NCBI GenBank assembly: GCA_003561495.1
Contig: PWWM01000135.1
Span: 1-6,842 of the forward strand
Length of the DNA stretch: 6,842 bases
Direction: 5' to 3'
From: Gammaproteobacteria bacterium
GTDB lineage: Bacteria; Pseudomonadota; Gammaproteobacteria; Xanthomonadales; Wenzhouxiangellaceae
The position numbers were made by a program, and so were the translations under genes. Position 1 is the stretch's first letter; the number at the start of each line of letters is the position of its first letter. The notes under the pieces were generated by a model. The model saw only the letters and a program-made list of their open reading frames with translations, was not told the origin of the DNA and did not search any database. Shown in pieces: positions 1 to 6,002 of the stretch.

Positions 1-296
1 GCATCGAACCCGCCGCTCGCGCTCACACCATCGCCGATGGTCTGCGCACCACTCTGGGCCAACTGAACTTCCAGCTCATCCGAAAGCATGTTGACGAGAT
101 TGTCACAGTGTCCGAGGACGCCATAATCGATGCCATGCGCAAGGTCTGGGAACGAATGAAGATCATCATCGAACCCTCGTGCGCCGTACCGGTAGCCGCC
201 CTGCTTGAAGGAAAAGTCGAAGCGGCTGGAAAAAGAATTGGAATCATCCTGACCGGCGGCAACGTGGATCTGGATGATTTGCCCTGGATGCGCTGA
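1..296 (+). CDS. PLP-dependent threonine/serine dehydratase-family enzyme, C-terminal part (5' end outside window)
   Basis: Partial gene: the open frame runs in from the left edge (first full codon at base 3) and stops with TGA at 294-296, so about 97 C-terminal residues are visible. They carry the hallmarks of fold-type II PLP enzymes of the threonine ammonia-lyase / serine racemase group: TIADGLRTTLG near residue 9, then VDEIVTVSEDAI, then WERMKIIIEPSCAVPVAAL, and the terminal ILTGGNVDLDDLPW. In this family the Ser/Thr of the (S/T)GGN motif contacts the pyridine nitrogen of PLP, and here it is Thr. There is no C-terminal ACT regulatory domain, so it is not a full biosynthetic IlvA-type enzyme. 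It resembles the short catabolic dehydratase, serine racemase or hydroxyaspartate ammonia-lyase types, which cannot be told apart from this fragment. The reaction is PLP-dependent deamination (or racemisation) of a hydroxy amino acid in the cytoplasm. It converges on the beta-barrel gene to its right. Confidence 0.88.
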   Translation, partial: IEPAARAHTIADGLRTTLGQLNFQLIRKHVDEIVTVSEDAIIDAMRKVWERMKIIIEPSCAVPVAALLEGKVEAAGKRIGIILTGGNVDLDDLPWMR

Positions 297-342
297 TTAG
301 GTTTTCAGACTGCCGCAAGCTCGGCGGGAAAATTGGAATACT

Positions 343-372
343 GTCTCCAGGCCCGGGACCGGGCCTGGAGAC
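343..372. terminator. Strong hairpin between convergent genes, probable bidirectional terminator
   Basis: Perfect inverted repeat: 14-base arms (343-356 and 359-372, starting GTCTCCAGGCCCGG) around a central GA; sterically this folds as about 13 bp closed by a 4-base loop. It lies 46 bp after the dehydratase stop and 11 bp after the stop of the opposite-strand barrel gene, the usual place for a shared terminator. There is no clean T-run on either side (only a loose AATTTT stretch on the - strand side), so it is either a U-poor terminator or an RNA 3'-end stabiliser. Confidence 0.7.
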
Positions 373-383
373 AATGGTCGAGA

Positions 384-890
384 TCAGAAGCGGAACCGCC
401 AGCCGAGATTGAACCGGTCGACATCACCGTCAATGCGCTCCCAGGAAAAGTCCAGGCCATTGTTCGGATTGAACATGTAGCCCAGGCCACCACCGAAACC
501 CCATTCCCACGAACGATCGGAAACGGACATGCCAGCGCTGGAGGCCTTGGTCTTGTAGTTGACATGGGAGACCACACCGAAGGCATACATGTCATTGCCG
601 AAATCGAACTGGAAACGGTTGGAGAAACCGTAGAGGTTTTCAATTTCAAAATCGACCCGGGTGCCTCCAACATTGATGGTGTCGTCAACAACACCAACGC
701 CCGCACGAAACTCGGGCACCAAGGAAAAGCCGTCCGCGACAGGAAACTCGTAGCCGAAGGAACCAACGATCACGCCGACATCGAAGTCGTCGGTAAAGTG
801 GCTATAACCCACGCTACCCGTCCACTGGGCAGCAGCTGGTGCAGCACTCAGGGCCAGCAACAGGCTTGCGAGAAAGAAACGTCTGAACAT
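384..890 (-). CDS. Small outer-membrane beta-barrel protein
   Basis: A 168-residue protein with a clear Sec signal peptide: MFRR, a hydrophobic core (F5-A17), and a signal peptidase I site after A21 (APAAA before QW). The mature 147 residues alternate polar and hydrophobic/aromatic residues in about eight amphipathic stretches (around residues 23-31, 37-49, 54-66, 79-97, 101-113, 126-140, 144-153, 159-168), rich in Gly and Asp with charged loops. It ends in RFNLGWRFRF with a C-terminal Phe, the aromatic beta-signal recognised by the BAM assembly machinery. Size and pattern fit an eight-stranded barrel of the OmpA-transmembrane/opacity-like class. There is no periplasmic domain and no cysteine. 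The start is supported by GGAGG at 899-903, 8 bases upstream. It is divergent from the sigma/kinase operon. The specific function is unknown: a structural role, adhesion or a lipid-binding role are all possible. Confidence 0.85.
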   Translation of the reverse strand: MFRRFFLASLLLALSAAPAAAQWTGSVGYSHFTDDFDVGVIVGSFGYEFPVADGFSLVPEFRAGVGVVDDTINVGGTRVDFEIENLYGFSNRFQFDFGNDMYAFGVVSHVNYKTKASSAGMSVSDRSWEWGFGGGLGYMFNPNNGLDFSWERIDGDVDRFNLGWRFRF

Positions 891-935
891 GGTTTTAGCC
901 TCCAGAATATGTGTTTGTTATGAATGGACCCGGTC

Positions 936-964
936 ATGACCCTCGCGCTCTGCATCCATGTCAA
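936..964 (-). promoter_or_regulatory. Candidate promoter for the beta-barrel gene (consensus -35 box, weak -10)
   Basis: On the - strand a perfect TTGACA lies at 964-959, followed after 17 bases by GGTCAT (941-936), a weak -10 with 3 of 6 matches. The -10 lies within the perfect 10-base palindrome GGTCATGACC (932-941). A good -35 with a poor -10 under a palindrome would suit a regulated promoter. The resulting leader to the barrel start would be about 40 bases. Confidence 0.3.
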
Positions 965-1005
965 GGGGTGCTCAGAGCGATCCGGCGACGACCCGCCCAC
1001 CTTTT

Positions 1006-1033
1006 GGAACATAAAGAACTCGTGAAATTCAAT
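1006..1033 (+). promoter_or_regulatory. Candidate ECF/sigmaE-type promoter for the sigma-kinase operon
   Basis: GGAACAT at 1006-1012, then a 16-base spacer, then TCAAT at 1029-1033. The GGAAC -35 core and 16-base spacing match the general ECF (sigmaE-like) promoter architecture, though the -10 of ECF promoters varies by group. It would start a transcript near 1040, about 85 bases before the sigma gene, and could mean autoregulation. No convincing sigma70 promoter is seen on the + strand of this gap. This rests on pattern matching only. Confidence 0.3.
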
Positions 1034-1042
1034 CGAATTGAA
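1028..1042. repeat. Perfect short palindrome TTCAAT-CGA-ATTGAA, possible operator
   Basis: Two 6-base arms (1028-1033 and 1037-1042) are exact reverse complements around CGA. The palindrome sits on the -10/start region of the candidate ECF-type promoter, in the gap between the barrel gene and the sigma gene. It is AT-rich in a GC-rich setting, which raises the chance that it is a protein-binding site. Confidence 0.3.
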
Positions 1043-1126
1043 GAACCGAAGCCAGCCCCGAAAAGCGTCCTGCAAATCGGCTGACGATGCCTCTCCTCGC
1101 TTTTTCAATGAAGGCTCAGGGGTGAT

Positions 1127-1714
1127 ATGCTCGTTGCTCATGTTTGTGATTCAATCGCATGCAACATGCCGGGTGAACTGACACTCCTGTTGAAGGCAGC
1201 AGGTGAAGGCGACCAACCTGCCCTGAATCGGCTTGTGGGCTTGCTTTATGTTGACCTTCGCAGACTCGCCCACCGCTGTCGCCAGGGTGATGCGAAAGCG
1301 CTGGACACGACCAGCCTGGTTCATGAGTGCTATCTGCGTTTTCTCAACAGCAGACAGATCGAGATCAATGATCGCTCCCATTTTTTCGCATTGGCCGCGC
1401 GGATCATGCGCCAACTACTGGTGGACTACGCGCGCGAACGGCTGGCGGAAAAACGTGGCGGCGGCGCCACGCATGTTCAATTGCGCGACTCCGATGCCGC
1501 CGAGCGATCCGAGGCCGAGCATTGTCTGGCGGTCGATCAGGCTCTCGAGAAACTGGCCGAAATCCGACCGATCCAGGCCAACGTGGTCGAATGCCGTTTC
1601 TTTGCCGGACTGACCGAGCAGGAAACCGCCGACGCCCTGGACCGGTCTTTGCGCAGCGTGCAGCGGGACTGGCAGGCCGCCCGGGACTGGCTGACACAGC
1701 ACCTTGATTCATGA
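1127..1714 (+). CDS. ECF-like RNA polymerase sigma factor (kinase-associated, TIGR02999-type)
   Basis: A 195-residue cytoplasmic sigma factor. Region 2 spans about residues 30-108 (ALNRLVGLLYVDLRRLAHR; TTSLVHECYLRFLN; HFFALAARIMRQLLVDYARE). Region 4 spans about 136-192, with the helix-turn-helix GLTEQETADALDRSLRSVQR. The LVHE-YLR and RIMRQLLVDYARER signatures are those of the sigma-70 family group usually found beside Ser/Thr kinases (ECF43-like). Where normal ECF sigmas have acidic DAED in region 2.2, this one has D60-T61-T62-S63. Its stop overlaps the kinase start by ATGA (1711-1714), so the two are translationally coupled, and no anti-sigma gene is adjacent. Start choice: ATG at 1127 follows AGGGGTGAT (1118-1126), a good match to the 16S 3' end, but the 13 extra residues (two Cys) look unlike the family. 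ATG at 1166 (MPGELTLLLKAA) fits homologues better but has no visible ribosome site. Confidence 0.9.
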   Translation: MLVAHVCDSIACNMPGELTLLLKAAGEGDQPALNRLVGLLYVDLRRLAHRCRQGDAKALDTTSLVHECYLRFLNSRQIEINDRSHFFALAARIMRQLLVDYARERLAEKRGGGATHVQLRDSDAAERSEAEHCLAVDQALEKLAEIRPIQANVVECRFFAGLTEQETADALDRSLRSVQRDWQAARDWLTQHLDS

Positions 1715-4170
1715 GCGACGACTCCCTGCGTCCCGGCAAGTTGCTTGACGGCCCGCTATTCCGGGGTTTTCTCAAGCGCCTGGCCGAAATCCGTGAGCCC
1801 GAGCCGGGTGATCGAATCGGCGCCTGGCGAATTGTTCGTGAGCTCGGTCGGGGCGGCAGTGGTGTGGTCTTCCTGGCCGAGCGCGCCGACGGGGCTTTCA
1901 ACAAGAACGTCGCACTGAAGTGGCTGCGCGGTGATCGGCCGACGCCGGGGGGCCGTGAAGCCCTGGCACGGGAACGCGAACTGCTGTCGAGCCTGGACCA
2001 CCCGCATATTGCGCGACTGATCGATGGTGGCCAGACCGATGACGGCATGCTGTGGTTCGCCATGGATTACGCATCGGGGCAAACCATCGACCGGCATGCC
2101 GAAACATTGGGGCTGCGCGAGCGCCTGGGTCTGGTCATGAACCTGTGTCAGGCGGTGCAGCATGCGCATCGCCGCGGGCTGATTCACGGTGACATCAAAC
2201 CCTCCAATGTCCTCATTGACGGTCGCGGTCAACCCCGCCTGCTCGATTTCGGAATTTCTCGCCTGACAGGGGGGGCAATCGGATCCAGTTACGGCCTGAC
2301 ACCCGATTACGCCAGCCCCGAACAACGCCAGGGCGGCCCCCTGACCACCGCTTCGGATATCTGGCAACTGGGCCGACTGCTGGAAGACCTGCTCAGCGAT
2401 CACCCCGTATCAGCCGATCTGCGTGCCATTATCGACTGCGCCACGGCCACAAGCCCCGAACAACGCTATGCCTCGCCAACCGCGCTCGCATCGGATCTGC
2501 AGGCCTGGCTGGAGCAGTTGCCCGTCCGGGTCTATCCGGGCGGCTTGGGCTACCGGTTCAGGCGCTGGGTGCAACGCAATACCGCCGTGGCGCTGGTCAG
2601 CACTCTGGCGCTGCTCACCCTTTCCGGTGCCGGCGTCTGGATGGCCTGGCAGGTCATGGCCGAACGGGATCTTGCCCGCACCGAAGCCGCTCGGGCCGAG
2701 GCCGCGCTGGCTGAAAGCGAGTCTGCCCTGGCGCGCGCCACGGCCCTGCGTGATTTTCTGCTCGACCTGTTTCGGGCCACCCGGCCGACCCAACCCCGGG
2801 ACGAGCTACCGACCACCGCCGAGATCCTGGAACGAGGGGCGCAAAGGGCGCTGGACTCCGAATCGGCACCAGCCAAAGAACGGTTCGGCATGCTGGTTGC
2901 GCTGGGCCAGGTCTATCAGTCGCAGAACCTTTACGATCAAGTCCGGCCCCTGGTGGAAGCAGCACTGCAACTGATGTCTGAAACCACTGGACTGGATCCG
3001 GTCGACCAGGCTCGGGCCATGCAACTGAAAGCTCGATTGATGATCGCCGACGGCGACAGCCTAGACGATGCCGAGGCGTTACTCATCGCGGCCGAGTCCC
3101 GGCTGGGCGGCGCCGAGGAGGGGTATGATCTGCTGGCTCAAAACCGGATTCAACGAACCTGGATCGAACGCCACCGCGGCAACCATGCACAAGCCCTGAG
3201 CCTGGTCGAGCCACTGTATGAGGATCTCTATCAACCGGGTCATCTGAGTGATCTTACAGGCGGGGCATTACTGGATGCCCTGAGTGGCCTGAATGCGGCC
3301 TCCGGCAACCTCGACCAGGCAGCTCACCTGCGGACCCAGGCCATCGAGGCCTACAGACTGGCCGTGGGGGAAACGGGCCAGGGTCACGTGGTCGCGCTGG
3401 CCAACAGCATTGGCCTCGAGCTTGCTCTGGGTCGATTCGACGAGGCCGAGCGCCGGGCCCGTCGCGCCATTGAGCTCTATGATCAAATCTATCCGGATCC
3501 GGTCGACTACCGTGCCGTGGCGCGCCGCAGTCTGGCACACATCCTGATCAACACCGGCCGGACCAAAGAAGCCTTCGAGGCGCTACGATACGCCAGTGAC
3601 GAACATGCCGAAGCCCTGGGGTCATCACTGGAACAGTGGCCGCTTTATTACAGCCAGCGCGGCGCCTTCAACGCCCGCCTGGATCGCACCGAGGCTGCTG
3701 TTGACGATCTGGCCCGGGCCCATGCCCTGGCTTTGGAGCAGGACGACTGGGATCCGCGAGTAATCGCCTCACTGGACATGCTTTATGCCTGGACACGTTG
3801 CCTGGCCGATGACGGCCCGGGTGGTCAGCAACTGCTTGAGGCCATGCAGCATTCCGACACCCTTAAAGGTCATCCGCGCAACCGTGCCCAACTGCATGAA
3901 GCCCGGGCAACCTGCCACCAGGCCAATCAGCGCCCGCAACAGGCACTGGAAGAGATCAAGCTGGCATTGGAAATTCACGACCAGGCCGGACAGGTTCTGG
4001 ATTCGCTGAGTCGCCGCCTGCTCAAAGCCGAAATCCTCCTCGATCTCCAGCGCCCCGATGAAACCCGCCGGGTGTTGCACGAGGCCGACCAACGATTCGT
4101 TGCACTGGGACTTGACGACCACCCCCGTAGAACCGCAATTCAAGCCGCTCTGGGCAACCTGCCCGAATAG
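1711..4170 (+). CDS. Transmembrane Ser/Thr protein kinase with C-terminal TPR sensor region
   Basis: An 819-residue protein. The N-terminal kinase domain covers about 38-270: glycine loop G46-R-G-G-S-G-V-V53, VALK with catalytic K70, helix-C Glu probably E88, catalytic loop H159-G-D161-I-K163-P-S-N166, D179-F-G181, and the S202-P-E204 motif before D216-I-W. These ATP and magnesium residues are intact, so it should be active; the HRD Arg is Gly (HGD), a non-RD form. After a basic stretch (YRFRRWVQR) one hydrophobic helix (about 290-312) crosses the inner membrane. An Ala/Glu/Arg-rich coiled coil (about 316-346) follows, then about nine degenerate TPR-like helical pairs (about 392-800), for example 562-594, 644-676 and 728-756. 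By the usual topology the kinase is cytoplasmic and the TPR half periplasmic, serving as a ligand- or protein-sensing part. The overlap with the sigma gene (ATGA) implies equal expression and makes the sigma factor the obvious substrate. No Shine-Dalgarno sequence of its own is evident, as expected for coupling. Confidence 0.93.
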   Translation: MSDDSLRPGKLLDGPLFRGFLKRLAEIREPEPGDRIGAWRIVRELGRGGSGVVFLAERADGAFNKNVALKWLRGDRPTPGGREALARERELLSSLDHPHIARLIDGGQTDDGMLWFAMDYASGQTIDRHAETLGLRERLGLVMNLCQAVQHAHRRGLIHGDIKPSNVLIDGRGQPRLLDFGISRLTGGAIGSSYGLTPDYASPEQRQGGPLTTASDIWQLGRLLEDLLSDHPVSADLRAIIDCATATSPEQRYASPTALASDLQAWLEQLPVRVYPGGLGYRFRRWVQRNTAVALVSTLALLTLSGAGVWMAWQVMAERDLARTEAARAEAALAESESALARATALRDFLLDLFRATRPTQPRDELPTTAEILERGAQRALDSESAPAKERFGMLVALGQVYQSQNLYDQVRPLVEAALQLMSETTGLDPVDQARAMQLKARLMIADGDSLDDAEALLIAAESRLGGAEEGYDLLAQNRIQRTWIERHRGNHAQALSLVEPLYEDLYQPGHLSDLTGGALLDALSGLNAASGNLDQAAHLRTQAIEAYRLAVGETGQGHVVALANSIGLELALGRFDEAERRARRAIELYDQIYPDPVDYRAVARRSLAHILINTGRTKEAFEALRYASDEHAEALGSSLEQWPLYYSQRGAFNARLDRTEAAVDDLARAHALALEQDDWDPRVIASLDMLYAWTRCLADDGPGGQQLLEAMQHSDTLKGHPRNRAQLHEARATCHQANQRPQQALEEIKLALEIHDQAGQVLDSLSRRLLKAEILLDLQRPDETRRVLHEADQRFVALGLDDHPRRTAIQAALGNLPE

Positions 4171-4190
4171 CGACAACGTCGAAATTCTCT

Positions 4191-4205
4191 GGCGGGTTTC
4201 CCGCC
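4191..4205 (+). other. Short GC-rich hairpin in the kinase/TPR-protein gap
   Basis: GGCGGG-TTT-CCCGCC gives a perfect 6-bp stem with a 3-base loop, 20 bases after the kinase stop. A second small hairpin, CGAC-AAC-GTCG, lies at 4171-4181 directly after the stop. Neither is followed by a T-run, so this is at most a partial terminator or an mRNA-processing or stabilising element between the kinase and the next gene. No clear promoter is seen in the 80-base gap, which favours some read-through. Confidence 0.35.
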
Positions 4206-4250
4206 CACATTCCGTGGATCGAGGCAAGAGAAAACCAACCGGAGGCCACC

Positions 4251-5924
4251 ATGTCGCTTGAACGTCTTTTACAATCCGGCTTGCTGGCGCTGATGCTGGT
4301 CAGCACCCACTCCGTGGCCGGGCATGATCATGACGAGCATGAGTCCGGCCACGACCACATGCATATGCACGACGATGCGCCCATTGATCCCGAGGCCGAT
4401 ATCGGTCGGGTCGACTTCGGCGCCAGCTGCAGCGAGGCGGCCAGCCCGGCATTTGACCGGGCGCTGGCGATGATGCACCACATGATGTATGAACAGGCCC
4501 GCGGCCTGTTCAAGGAAATCACAGTGGCCGACCCGGATTGCGCCATGGCCCACTGGGGAGTGGCCACGACGCTGTTCCAGCCACTGTGGGGTACTCGTCC
4601 GCCGATCGAAGACCTTGAACGCGGCCGGACTCTGTCGAGGAAGGCGGCCGAGCGAACCGAAAGTGAACGCGAAAGCGCCCTGATTCATGCCACCGCTGAA
4701 TTCTTTCGGGATCCGGAGGATACCGACTATGCCACCCGCCAGAGACGTTGGCATGATGGCATGAAAAAAGCCCACCAGGCCCACCCCGATGACCTGGATA
4801 TTGCCGCCCTGTTCGGACTGGCGCTTCTGGCCGAGGCCCAGGGGGCAGACGATCCCCACCCACTGCATGATCGCGCCGAGTCCCTGCTGCGCGCCGTGCA
4901 CGCCGAAGAGCCCACTCATCCCGGGGCCATCCATTACCTGATCCATGGCGATGACATTGACGGGCGAGCCGACCGCAACCTCGACATGGTCGAGGCCTAT
5001 GGACGGATTGCACCACAAGTACCGCATGCCCTGCACATGCCCTCACACATCTACGTGCGCCTCGGGGACTGGCCTGAAGTGATCGAGTGGAATCGCGCAT
5101 CGGCCCGGGCGGCGCTGGACTTCCCGGCCGGCGAATACATCTCACATCATTACCCGCATGCTCAGGACTACCTGATTTATGCCCATCTGCAACGCGGCGA
5201 GGATGAGCAGGCCCGCCAGATCCTGGAAGAAACGCTTGTCAAGGGAGACATGCAGCGCACCCACATCAGTGCTTTCCATGCCGCCACCATGCCGGCGCGG
5301 ATGGCCGTGGAACGCCGTGACTGGCAGCAGGCGGCCGACCTGCAGGCCCGCCAGCCGCCCGAGCTACCCTGGGAAAGCCCGGTCGGGCTGTGGTCGGAAT
5401 CACAAACTTGGGTCGGCCGTGGTCTCGGCGCCGTTCATATTGAAGAGCTGGACCAGGCACAGACAGCACTTGAACGCATTCGCCAATTGCGCGAACAGGC
5501 CGAGCAGCAGGGTGAGCACCTTTTTGCCCGCTACATCGGGATTGACGAATACCTGGTGGCCGGGTGGCTGGCTCATGCCAGGGGCGATCATCAGCGGGCC
5601 ATCGAAGCCTTGCAGCGCTCGGTCGAAATCGAGAACGCGGTCGAGAAACATCCCATCACCCCCGGGGCTCTGCTGCCACCCAACGAGGCATTGGGCGATG
5701 TCTACATGGCACTCGACCGGCCCGAAGACGCACTGGATGCCTATCAATCCTCCGACGAAATCTGGCCGGGCCGCTACAACACCTTGTACGGGGCCATGCT
5801 GGCCGCCGAAGCGGCCGGCGACGACGAGGCGGCTTATCGTTGGGCCGAACGCCTGCTGACCATTGCCCCCGATGCCGATCGGGCCAACATCGAGCGTGTC
5901 CGACTGGTTGTAACGGGGTATTGA
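4251..5924 (+). CDS. Exported TPR protein with His-rich N terminus, function unknown
   Basis: A 557-residue protein. A Sec signal peptide (hydrophobic residues 6-19, site SVA after A23) leaves a mature N terminus packed with metal ligands: nine His or Met-His residues within 25-40, plus Asp/Glu (HDHDEH, GHDHMHMHDD). A conserved-looking core follows: VDFGASC (C60), a TPR-like pair ending DPDCAMAHWG (C97), HPGAIHYLIHGDD (H223, H228, H232), APQVPHALHMPSHIYVRLGDW (H259, H262, H266) and HHYPHAQDYLIYAHLQRG (299-316). C-terminal TPR-like units lie at about 390-420, 432-462, 475-503 and 508-541. C60 and C97 are the only cysteines, which suits a periplasmic disulfide. I recognise the core as a widespread uncharacterised TPR family but know no assigned activity. 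The start is fixed by GGAGG at 4241-4245, 5 bases upstream. It lies 80 bp after the kinase on the same strand and may be co-transcribed. Confidence 0.88.
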   Translation: MSLERLLQSGLLALMLVSTHSVAGHDHDEHESGHDHMHMHDDAPIDPEADIGRVDFGASCSEAASPAFDRALAMMHHMMYEQARGLFKEITVADPDCAMAHWGVATTLFQPLWGTRPPIEDLERGRTLSRKAAERTESERESALIHATAEFFRDPEDTDYATRQRRWHDGMKKAHQAHPDDLDIAALFGLALLAEAQGADDPHPLHDRAESLLRAVHAEEPTHPGAIHYLIHGDDIDGRADRNLDMVEAYGRIAPQVPHALHMPSHIYVRLGDWPEVIEWNRASARAALDFPAGEYISHHYPHAQDYLIYAHLQRGEDEQARQILEETLVKGDMQRTHISAFHAATMPARMAVERRDWQQAADLQARQPPELPWESPVGLWSESQTWVGRGLGAVHIEELDQAQTALERIRQLREQAEQQGEHLFARYIGIDEYLVAGWLAHARGDHQRAIEALQRSVEIENAVEKHPITPGALLPPNEALGDVYMALDRPEDALDAYQSSDEIWPGRYNTLYGAMLAAEAAGDDEAAYRWAERLLTIAPDADRANIERVRLVVTGY

Positions 5925-5952
5925 AGGCGCCCAACTTGGTATCGGTTGAGGT

Positions 5953-5961
5953 TGGTATAAC
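5953..5961 (+). promoter_or_regulatory. Extended -10 promoter for the aldolase gene
   Basis: TGG-TATAAC at 5953-5961 matches the extended -10 form TGnTATAAT with one mismatch. A TTGGTA stands upstream at 5936-5941, but its 14-base spacing is too short for a standard -35, so the TG extension would have to carry recognition. The predicted start, near 5967, gives a leader of about 36 bases to the ATG at 6003. The aldolase therefore probably has its own promoter, separate from the TPR gene that ends at 5924. Confidence 0.5.
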
Positions 5962-6002
5962 ATGTCCGACAACGCCAACAGATCCGCACTGAGCCGAATA
6001 GC

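Noticed and set aside
333..923. Long open frame on the + strand opposite the beta-barrel gene
   Set aside because: The - strand protein has a signal peptide, barrel pattern, terminal Phe and a GGAGG site. The + strand reading has no recognisable domain and is the usual GC-rich antisense shadow.
848..1141. 97-codon - strand frame across the divergent gap
   Set aside because: It overlaps the start of the barrel gene and the region with promoter-like motifs. The product has low-complexity mixed composition, no domain and no supporting ribosome site.
1404..2063. 219-codon - strand frame across the sigma/kinase junction
   Set aside because: Arg/Pro/Ser-rich translation typical of antisense reading of GC-rich genes; both + strand genes here have clear domains.
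4191..4205. Hairpin after the kinase as a full intrinsic terminator isolating the downstream TPR gene
   Set aside because: The stem is only 6 bp, with no T-run after it; kept only as a weak structural element.
4321..4380. His-codon-rich stretch as a DNA tandem repeat or recent expansion
   Set aside because: The units are irregular, with mixed His, Asp, Glu and Met codons and no constant period; the signal is at the protein level.
4269..5036. 255-codon - strand frame opposite the exported TPR protein
   Set aside because: It is a shadow of a gene with a signal peptide, ribosome site and family motifs; its own translation shows no domain.
5962..6002. Alternative ATG at 5962 as the aldolase start
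   Set aside because: It is out of frame with the aldolase (ATG at 6003) and leads into a Pro/Arg-rich reading with no family similarity.
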